Below are positions 22,214-28,801 of a DNA stretch of 28,801 bases, piece by piece. Both the position numbers and the translations under genes were made by a program. The notes beneath the pieces are model-generated. The model was not told the origin of the DNA, searched no databases, and saw nothing but the letters and a program-made list of their open reading frames with translations. Source of the stretch: Bigelowiella natans CCMP2755 (lineage: Eukaryota; Cercozoa; Chlorarachniophyceae); NCBI GenBank assembly GCA_000320545.1, contig ADNK01000161.1, forward strand, positions 1-28,801. Reading direction: 5' to 3'. How positions within the stretch are numbered: position 1 is the first letter of the stretch; each line of letters starts with the position of its first letter.

Positions 22214-22334
22214 GCAGATACCAACACATACACAGCGTGTACATATGCATTTAGAGTGTTATTTCACTTAGGCCGATATGCCATATTTCCGCCGACGAAT
22301 GGCATTGGAGATCGCCCGAGGAAGCATGTTGTGA
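17731..22334 (+). CDS. ULP1: Ulp1/SENP-type SUMO protease
   Basis: A cysteine protease (C48) that matures SUMO and removes it from proteins. The chain of exons 18146-18254, 18342-18426, 18735-18808, 19007-19216, 19445-19524, 19618-19722, 19885-19946, 20099-20137, 20281-20350, 20621-20684, 20928-20992, 21243-21326, 21501-21591, 21754-21820, 21974-22115 and 22272-22334 (TGA) joins in phase throughout. The catalytic domain has LRDGQWLNDEVINFQIKMMM, CLFFNTFFYAKL, VRRWSKK, VNVSDTHWCLAVINFQ (His), FEYYDSLG (Asp) and PEQKNGCDCGVFTAKYADY (Gln and Cys). The N-terminal half is basic then acidic (DDDVSDDDEEE) and probably disordered. The first exon is a guess: ATG 17731 with donor GTGAGC at 17887 joins 18146 in phase, giving 521 residues. 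The acceptor of the 19445 exon is weak. Confidence 0.88.
18301..18360. repeat. 30-base tandem duplication spanning a 3' splice site of the Ulp1 gene
   Basis: Units 18301-18330 and 18331-18360 share the pattern TTCATTCAGTTRAAAAATTT followed by AACCC, with a few substitutions. Each contains an ATTCAG|TT acceptor, at 18311 and 18341. Use of the upstream copy adds exactly ten codons and stays open, so both acceptors give in-frame products. Confidence 0.8.
18458..18500. repeat. (CA)n/(CG)n run in a Ulp1 intron
   Basis: A CA stretch passes into alternating CG and back to CA-rich sequence, shortly after the donor GTAAGC at 18427. Alternating purine-pyrimidine DNA of this type can adopt Z-form. Confidence 0.8.
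18920..18992. repeat. (CTT)n / GAA-TTC microsatellite just upstream of a Ulp1 splice acceptor
   Basis: More than 20 near-perfect CTT units lie in the intron 18809-19006, ending about 14 bases before the acceptor. The run serves as the pyrimidine tract. The polyglutamate frame on the other strand is a by-product. Confidence 0.9.
19530..19850. repeat. (CTA)n and (GT)n runs in successive Ulp1 introns
   Basis: A CTA run occupies about 19530-19557 directly after the exon ending at 19524. A GT run with trailing G tract covers about 19819-19866, between the exons 19618-19722 and 19885-19946. Confidence 0.85.
20351..20740. repeat. GT run at a splice donor, 27-base poly-C and CT tract at the acceptor, and a TAG/AGC run after the next exon
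   Basis: The intron 20351-20620 starts inside a GT repeat (to about 20378) and ends with 27 C (20560-20586) plus CT repeats before CGCAG. The next exon, 20621-20684, is followed at once by a (TAG)n/(AGC)n run to about 20735. Confidence 0.9.
21420..22210. repeat. CA, poly-G and GA microsatellites in the 3' Ulp1 introns
   Basis: Runs include CA at about 21428-21453 and 21661-21685, GGA followed by about 11 G at about 21852-21888, and a GA run at about 22167-22210. Each lies in a separate intron between catalytic-domain exons. Confidence 0.8.
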
Positions 22335-22944
22335 GCGCTGGTGTAGTATTAATCATTCGAGCGAAAGCAACTATGTCGGAAGGCAATGCATTCTCAAATT
22401 ATCATCATTTTGAAAAAAAGGACTAAACCAATTAACAACATGTGCGGGCATCTGTGCACAGAGTATCACCTAATAATAATGTGCGCACAGCATGCGTAGC
22501 GTGCGACTTGGCATAGTGTGTTGTGATAGTATACTCCTGTGCATATGCCAATAAGAATTAGATGCATGAAGTATAAGAAAAGAACATAAAGGCTCACTGA
22601 GGTGCTGTTACGGGGATTGCAGGCAGATGCGCCGTTACGCGGCGAGCTCGCGCTACGGGCTGCAGCTAGCTAGCCCAGCGCACTTGCTTTCGCTACCTTC
22701 CGCCATGGATCATATGTCGCTATGCGTGCATCTGCATGTACAGCTAAACATTTGTATGTAAATGTGACATGGCTAAATGCAGCTATTGTAACATAAGTGC
22801 ACACAATTTGTACGTACATCTAATGATTCTATTTTACGCTGCATGATGATGAACAGCTTATTTTTGCGTATAGCAGCGAGTATGTTGCGCTGCTGGCGTG
22901 CACGCAAAGAACAGCTATGTCCCAGCTCATAAGATGCTGCGAGG
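22335..22944. other. Convergent intergenic region between Ulp1 and ATP10; hairpin cluster inside
   Basis: About 0.6 kb lies between the two stop codons. It carries no supported exon. Its middle part holds closely packed inverted repeats (22629-22681), the only clear structure. Confidence 0.55.
22629..22681. other. Cluster of inverted repeats (hairpins) between convergent genes
   Basis: CGCCG-TTACG-CGGCG forms a five-pair stem at about 22630-22644. It is followed by the palindrome GCGAGCTCGC, then GCGCT-AC-GGGCT pairing with AGCCC-AGCGC around a ten-base loop at 22650-22681. These are exact pairings read from the sequence; function is unknown. Confidence 0.7.
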
Positions 22945-25353
22945 CTATTTCTCTGCCATCAATTTCTCGGCGAACTTCTCCGCGATTTCAAATTCCGCTT
23001 CTTCCGGCGCACCCGAGCTACGCCATCTTACCTTCCCCCTATATGCATTTCAGATATTTGATTGAAAAAACATGCGCGTTTTTCTATCGTCATTATCATC
23101 ATTACTATATTACACCATCAAGCAGGCAGAAACATCGTCATCGTCATCGTCATCGATACCATGGCCATCATCACTATGAATAGGTGTCGTCACAACATAC
23201 TTGCGTCGAGAAATACAAAAGCAATCGGTGCATTGTCTCCTGAAGACTCCAATGAAATCAACTACACGTACCGTTTATCGATCAAGAAGGCATAGAGAGT
23301 AATCTTGTTGACCATATTGAGCTTCTCTCTCTACAAACACCAGAGAAACGTAGAAGGGAGTGGCAAAGAGAAGGTTGTTAAAGTCTAAGGCCTGGAATGG
23401 AAAGGGCGAATGTTGGGGCAGTGCGAAAAGTTGCTGGATGTAACGCAGAAAACAACCATCATTCTTATCACTCGCAAGGCCTAAACGTGCGAAATCATCA
23501 GCTTTTTGTGACCCAAATAGTGCTACGCAGTAGTGACGGAAAACCTCCTACCTGGCTATCGATTGTCGTATACACATTACAGAATCTCCCATGCTGCGAC
23601 GCCGCCACTGATCTCTTGAGATTGAACCTTCACAAGTGTGCCATCGCAGTGAATCGGTGCTTGCGTTCAGCGACGGGTAAGGAGGGGGGCAGAGAATGGA
23701 AGATTTGAAAAGAAATTTATACGGGGGAGGATATCGATTCTCGATGCTAGGATACTGTGTAGTGCTTAAGTCTGGTTATACTGCACTTTGTGATGGGCTT
23801 CAGAATCCCAGCGAGCCAGCCTTCGTTCAGAGATATCTAAGAGGCAGCAGCAACAGCAGCGAAGGGAAGAAATGATCCTAGATGTTATACAAGATTCGCT
23901 TGCATCTGTCTACGCCAGCATCGGTGATTTTGGGGGTTACGACGATGATTACTGCTGATGCAAACAACAGATGACTAAAAGGCAGGCGGCATTCATAACC
24001 GCATACGCACTACAAGCTACGCATGCCTGATGCGGCGACCGAATGCTTTCACACCAGTGCTCAAAACGACAAATAACCTGATAGAAATTTAATTTCGCCG
24101 CGACTGGAGACGACGCCCACTGGGAGCCAAAGGTCTGAATGCGCAGCAGCAAGCGTACGATTCTAAGAGATATTATCTTCCTTTCATGGTGATGCTTGCT
24201 ACGAAGGACCCTCTTTTCTCACCATGGCCATTGCACTGCCGTAAAAACAAACCAACGTCGGTTTCCCACCCCCGGTAGTCGCTGAGTCACGCAAGTCGAA
24301 CGTCTGTCCGTCTAGGCTCTCTACCATTAATGAAGGGAAAGAGACCTGGAGAAGAAAGTAAACAATGAATGAACGAGGAGCCGACGATAGATTATTCAGC
24401 ACAAGTGCGATGGGGTACGGCTCATGTGGCAGAAGACTGCGTCCTACTGCTCTACTCAAAACAACACGAGACGTAACATTACATGATTTCTCGTATGGGT
24501 AGTAAAGTAGTAGTAGCGGTAGTGGTAGTAGACGGAGAGATAAGGGAGAGGCGTACTCATTAACAAAAAATGTTTATTTTGCCCTCAAATTGGGAAGAAG
24601 ATCGTAAATATGTGCGAACGGGAAAACGGTTGAAGTATGGTAGATTTTATCTGAAAAGGGAACGTTTCATCACATACTCCGGACACCGACGATGCCATTT
24701 CGGTTTGCACGGGAAACATCTTGCCGCTTCTCTTCGCAATGTCAAAATGATCTGCAAGAGTGGTTTATTTGAACATCGAAAGTATCCATGACTAAATTTC
24801 GTCTCAGCCAGATTAGGGAAGACGCACCTTGTAACTTCGATCGACCCATCTCTTCTTGTAACTTTGCTCGGTCTTTCTGCTTACGCCTCTCTGCATCTAC
24901 CCAGTACTGATTCCAATTCGAAGACGATGAAGACGACGACGATGATGACGACGACGATGACTTCGAATCCTGCGCGTTAGAAGCATCTTGGCCCGCGACG
25001 TCATCCTCCTCCTTTTCCTTCCTGCTTGCCCCACTTTCGATGCCGCCTCTGCCGCCGGTAGCTGCACTGAACCACCGTGAGGTCGAGGATACACAACAAG
25101 TCGCGCCGTGGTGAGGCGATCGATTGGAAACGCCATGCCTGAGGAATTAAAGGAACATAGAAGAGCCTCATATAAACTATGGAATGGCGTCATTCACGCA
25201 TGTTTAGCTCACATAGGCAAGCACAGTGATAGAAGGAATAGATACAGTATAAGCAGTCGACCTCGATTGATCCCAGCAACGGATCCGGTGCTGCAAGCGT
25301 TGCTGCCAGCTCACAAGGGGCCTGCTACGACCTAGGCGCATGAGCGACCTCAT
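22945..25353 (-). CDS. ATP10: Mitochondrial F1Fo-ATPase assembly factor ATP10-like
   Basis: ATP10 is a mitochondrial inner-membrane chaperone for ATP synthase subunit 6. Nine exons in transcript order: 25353-25262, 25138-24828, 24751-24678, 24345-24223, 24134-24078, 23836-23756, 23659-23634, 23328-23272 and 23038-22945 (TAG). All phases match and give 304 residues. The N-terminus MRSLMRLGRSRPLVSWQQRL is Arg-rich without acids, a mitochondrial presequence. A serine run precedes NWNQYWVDAERRKQKDRAKL. The family core is GKMFPVQTEMASS, FPSLMVESLDGQTFDLRD, KPTLVCFYGSAMAM, ISLNEGWLAGILKPI, KLNMVNKITLYAFLIDKRGK and VRWRSSGAPEEAE. The 26-base exon at 23634-23659 and the GTCGAC donor at 25261 are the weak points. 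Plus-strand open frames here are shadows. Confidence 0.85.
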
Positions 25354-25852
25354 CTTTCGTGTTGCCTGGATTGTGTTGCGTTAGACAGTTTTTTACCGAT
25401 AGAATATCTGTGAAAGAACATTCTTCGTCGCCACTGTCCATCGATAATAAATACTGGTAATTTTTATTAAGCGACAATTAAATAAATGTAATCTATCCTT
25501 TCCCTTCTATTTTTATCTACGACAAAGAGAACAAAGGAGTCTCAGTTGAAAAACGGCATTCATTTGCTTATGTTTCTCCGCTGACTTGTGGTTCTCGCCC
25601 TCTCCTCCTCGCACAAAGTTGACTTACCCTCTGCTCATTGCGGGTCCTCAAGCTCTTCTTGTAGGAAACGATCAACGTAGCTTCTTTCGCCTTACCATAG
25701 ATTAAAAAAAATAGGAAGTTTTTCTCTTGATATATACATCCACTACCCGTGCAAAGGAAGGGGAAGTGGCACACCTTTTGCATAACTCCACCTTCTCTTC
25801 TCTTCTAGGTGTCTTTCGTTTTGGAGGAAACCAGAACAAGAGATCTGTGGTC
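25354..25852. promoter_or_regulatory. Divergent promoter region of ATP10 and NKAP, with likely NKAP 5'UTR
   Basis: About 500 bases separate the two start codons. A pyrimidine tract ending CTTCTAG at about 25801-25808 looks like a splice acceptor, so NKAP may have a 5'UTR intron. No core promoter motif is clear. Confidence 0.45.
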
Positions 25853-27199
25853 ATGAGTGACTCCGATTCTTCTATCAGCGACGAAGATAGCCGCAGGGTG
25901 TCTGAGAGGGATTCGAGGAGGAAAAGGGGGGATCGGGGAAGAGACAGAAGAAACAATAACTCATCGCGCCGCTCGCAGTCTCGCTCTCGCTCTCGCTCTC
26001 GGGATCGAGGGCGCAGGAGCAGAGGGCGGAGTGGTAGAAAGCAAGAGCGTAAGAGAGATAATCGCCGATGGTCGAGTTCACCCTCCCGTTCTCGCTCTCC
26101 CCCCCCTCAAAGGCGGAAGAAAAGGTCGCGCACTCCCGAAAGACCCAGGAGAGATAGCCCTACATACAGCCCGTATAAAGGACCTCCAAAGTCGCCAAAA
26201 CCGATCCGCAGAGGTGCAATATGGGCGAACTCGGACGACGATGCCCCACCTCCCGATTCTGATGATGATGACTCCGAAATTGAAGAGTCAGCCTCCGAGG
26301 AGGAAGAAAGCCCTCCCAGAAAGAGCAAAAAGTCAAAAAAGAAGAAAGCCAGTGACAGTGACGAGGAAGAGGGAGACTCCGGTTCGTCGAGCTCTAAGGT
26401 AGACAAGAGCAAAGATAAAGAGGATGATGCTAATGCGGGAAGTGATTCCGACTCTGAAGAAGAAAGGGCAAAGAGAAAGAAGAAGAAAGCCAAGAAGAAA
26501 TCTAAGAAGAAAAAGAAAAAATCTAAGAAGAAAAAAAAGAAGGCGAAGAAGAAAAAGAGACACAGCAGTTCTGATGACGACGAGGGCAGCGATGACGAAG
26601 TGGAGAAGGAGGAAGAGGAAACTGTAGAACCGAAAGCTAGCACGAAAAGCAGCGACGACGACGACGACAACGACAACAAACAAGTGGACACTGTGGAGAA
26701 AACCAGCCATGAGCTAGTAGTTGCTGTAGATAAAGACGATGATCAGCAGAAAGTCGTTAATGCCGGGGACATGTGGGAGGAGAACCAGAACAACATGGTG
26801 CAAGATTCTGATGACAGCGAGGACGACTTTGTGGGTCCAGCTCGGCCCGTCGAAGAGCAGAGCATCATGGCGGAGCATAAGTACGGAGGTGCGTTGATGC
26901 CTGGAGAAGGTCAAGCTATTGCATCGTACGTGATGAATGGACAGCGTATCCCGCGGCGTGGTGAAGTCGGTCTAACAAGTAAGCAGATCTCTGCGTACGA
27001 AGACCTTGGCTATGTAATGAGTGGTTCTCGCCACAAGCGCATGAACGCCATCCGTATCCGTAAGGAGAACCAAGTCTACAGTGTGGAGGAAAAGCGGGCC
27101 TTGTCGATGCTCAACTTCGAGGAAAAGGCTGCGAGGGAGAAAAAGCTGATGGCCGATTTCCGGACTTTCTTAACGAAGAAGAGTGGGGAGGAAAAGTAG
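25853..27199 (+). CDS. NKAP: NKAP-family protein (spliceosome-associated, RS and acidic/basic repeats)
   Basis: NKAP binds RNA and spliceosomal partners and acts in splicing and transcriptional repression in animals. This is one intronless frame of 448 residues. I start at ATG 25853 (MSDSDSSISDEDSRR) because upstream codons in the frame are not conserved-looking and follow a probable UTR acceptor. Order: an RS-rich region (SRRSQSRSRSRSRDRGRRSR), SPTYSPYKGPPKSP, IWANSDDD, alternating Asp/Ser-Glu and poly-Lys blocks, then the conserved SynMuv-type C-terminus: DFVGPARPVEEQS, YGGALMPGEGQAIASYVMNG, QRIPRRGEVGLTSKQISAYE, LGYVMSGSRHKRMNAIRIRK and the end EEKAAREKKLMADFRTFL. Length and layout fit NKAP/NKAPL. 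It is the only multi-hundred-codon gene in the window without a coding intron. Confidence 0.95.
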   Translation: MSDSDSSISDEDSRRVSERDSRRKRGDRGRDRRNNNSSRRSQSRSRSRSRDRGRRSRGRSGRKQERKRDNRRWSSSPSRSRSPPPQRRKKRSRTPERPRRDSPTYSPYKGPPKSPKPIRRGAIWANSDDDAPPPDSDDDDSEIEESASEEEESPPRKSKKSKKKKASDSDEEEGDSGSSSSKVDKSKDKEDDANAGSDSDSEEERAKRKKKKAKKKSKKKKKKSKKKKKKAKKKKRHSSSDDDEGSDDEVEKEEEETVEPKASTKSSDDDDDNDNKQVDTVEKTSHELVVAVDKDDDQQKVVNAGDMWEENQNNMVQDSDDSEDDFVGPARPVEEQSIMAEHKYGGALMPGEGQAIASYVMNGQRIPRRGEVGLTSKQISAYEDLGYVMSGSRHKRMNAIRIRKENQVYSVEEKRALSMLNFEEKAAREKKLMADFRTFLTKKSGEEK

Positions 27200-28486
27200 G
27201 AGGAGGAAGAGGCTGGAATCGGACCTGTTACAGAAGGCTGCTATCATTTGTCATTGCCTTCTTTTTTTTTTGGCAACCGAAGATAAAGTCATATGCGCGA
27301 GTATACTTTATATTTATATTAGTTTTATGGATGTGTAAATGTTACGCCAGAGGGCTTGGGTTATCTATTTATGAAGCTATATATTGCTCAAAGATGTTAT
27401 GTGCAGCACACAACATGATATGGAAATATTTCTTTTGGGCGTCGCCGCGGCATGCATCTCTAGATCTAGCTCGCGCGCATATCTAGATGAGGCTACGTGT
27501 GCGGTGATCGAGTAATGAGCACACTAGCTAGCTAGCACTGCTAGGAAGCATGCCATATAGTCATGCTAGCATGTCTTGTCTAGAAGTGATGCAACTGTGC
27601 TAGCTACGTACGGTACACACGTGCGAATCATGACTTAGATATTACACGTAAGCTTGCCTAGTTACGATTAATTCTAAAGATGTCTGTATCGGTGTGGTCT
27701 GTGCACGGCGGCGTCATAGACAAACTCATGTGCCTCATTGCAAGTAACGCAAAGTCACATGTCATGCGTTCCGGTGGATCAACATACGGCCGCGGCGGGA
27801 GCTACACAGCTACAACACTTTTTGCATTCGTCGTCGCGCGTAGTATTCAATGATGGCATAACACAAAAATGCATTTCATCATCGCAACGTTTTCCTAGAA
27901 CTTCAATGTATACATTTATCCGTCTGCAGAGCCATAGCTAGGTAGCTCTAAATATATTGCGCTCAAGCCATGTCTAGATCGAACTTGTCAGCATTGGACA
28001 CATCACTGATGCGACCTCCCATCACCATATATTTTTTGAGTATAATGTGTACAATGTTATAACTAGGAGAGGAGCATGTCGACAAGTTTGCTGCTATGTG
28101 CGGCAATCTTCATTCTATTAATCACAGCTCCGGTGACGGTGTGGGTGTTATTCTATCTATTTATAGGATACGCACGGCACTAACAGGCACTTGCTGGTCT
28201 AACTTATTATTGACGTGTGCCCTACCCAATGCATCAAAACTATGTAAAATGGTGTTCCGAGCAACTGCGTCTCATACGGGAGATGGTTGTTTTGTGCAAC
28301 CATGTTATAAATATTTATATAATATCTTTTCAAAGCTAGGGGGCAACCACTTTCGTCGTGCCAGGCGCTTCGTAGGATTCCATACTCTGCAACGGGATTA
28401 AGGATCAGCCAATCATTGCGGATTTGAATGTACGACAGTGGGAAGAGGGGGAGGGGTGAGGAGAGATGATTTTTGCACGCGCGCGC

Positions 28487-28527
<41 letters not shown>

Positions 28528-28681
28528 TGTGTTTGAGTATGTTTGTTGCTTTGCGCCTTGTCATCTTCATTCATTCCTTCAATATTTATTGATCTATCGT
28601 TAAGGCACCCCGTAGCGCAGGTCCCCGTCCTCGCCTCTCTTCCTCATAGAGCCAATATTCTTCGCAGCGGCACCTTTTCAC

Positions 28682-28722
<41 letters not shown>

Positions 28723-28801
28723 TGCACATATTAGAGCAAAACCAACTGTTTGTTCCCATCGCACCCCCACTTTCTGTTTTGGAACACCAGCGAAGAACGA
28801 A
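27200..28801. other. Intergenic region after NKAP; CTAG-rich tract, GT/CA runs, possible first signal of a further plus-strand gene
   Basis: No exon can be supported. Contents: the NKAP 3' flank, a CTAG-dense tract at 27460-28063, a GT run at about 28489-28525 and a CA run at about 28681-28716. A pyrimidine tract followed by CACCAG at 28787-28792 resembles an acceptor, so an exon of a plus-strand gene may begin at the very edge. Confidence 0.45.

Noticed and set aside
23776-23958. Plus-strand terminal exon (SQRASLRSEISKRQ...DDDYC stop), phase-compatible with an open frame at 23397-23678
   Set aside because: The minus strand of the same DNA encodes ATP10 exons with clear family similarity (ISLNEGWLAGILKPI), so the plus reading is a shadow.
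24897-25193. 98-residue Arg/His-rich minus-strand open frame
   Set aside because: It is the wrong frame of ATP10 exon 2; the true frame gives the serine run and NWNQYWVDAE and joins both neighbours in phase.
26107-26710. Minus-strand frames rich in Ser, Phe and Leu
   Set aside because: Antisense of the Lys/Asp/Ser-rich NKAP coding region.
28590-28670. Possible short exons with splice-like borders near the right edge
   Set aside because: Too short and without homology; the window ends before a gene could be confirmed.

Overview
This window is nuclear DNA from a spliceosomal eukaryote. Genes are split by short GT-AG introns, use NAG acceptors after pyrimidine tracts, and encode a cytosolic lysyl-tRNA synthetase, ribosomal protein eS1, an NKAP spliceosome-associated factor, a mitochondrial ATP10 chaperone and a Ulp1/SENP SUMO protease. 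Almost every intron holds a simple repeat (GT, CA, TAG, CTT, CCA, poly-C). The gene content fits a protist, perhaps an alga or stramenopile; this is a guess and the sequence does not settle the species. All intron-containing models below were assembled by eye from reading frame, phase and homology.

Layout, left to right: (1) 43-871 (+), the last five exons of lysyl-tRNA synthetase. (2) 2107-3129 (-), a small four-exon membrane or secreted protein I do not recognise. (3) 4336-6012 (+), a membrane-anchored ECM4/omega-like glutathione transferase domain, followed in compatible phase by (4) an OTU cysteine-protease domain ending at 9185; the two may be one 600-residue protein. (5) 9472-10030, a 559-base stretch with no TpA dinucleotide. 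(6) 10264-12782 (+), a secreted phosphoesterase of the non-specific phospholipase C type with a C-terminal ricin-type lectin region. (7) 13649-14585 (-), eS1, divergent from (8) 14902-15817 (+), an unrecognised 182-residue coiled-coil protein. (9) 16381-16808, a second TpA-free stretch (428 bases). (10) 17731-22334 (+), a Ulp1-type SUMO protease with about 17 exons. (11) 22945-25353 (-), mitochondrial ATP10 in nine exons, convergent with Ulp1. (12) 25853-27199 (+), intronless NKAP.

The genes are housekeeping neighbours and do not form a pathway. Ubiquitin and SUMO proteases (OTU, Ulp1) occur twice, but nothing ties them together functionally.

The strongest unexplained signal is the pair of TpA-free islands. 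They are non-genic, rich in TpG/CpA, and open on both strands because TAA and TAG cannot occur. Other unusual points are the possible GST-OTU fusion with altered active-site residues, the lectin-tagged phospholipase, an in-frame 30-base duplication of a splice acceptor in Ulp1, a splice donor lying inside a GT microsatellite, and a CTAG-dense intergenic tract.
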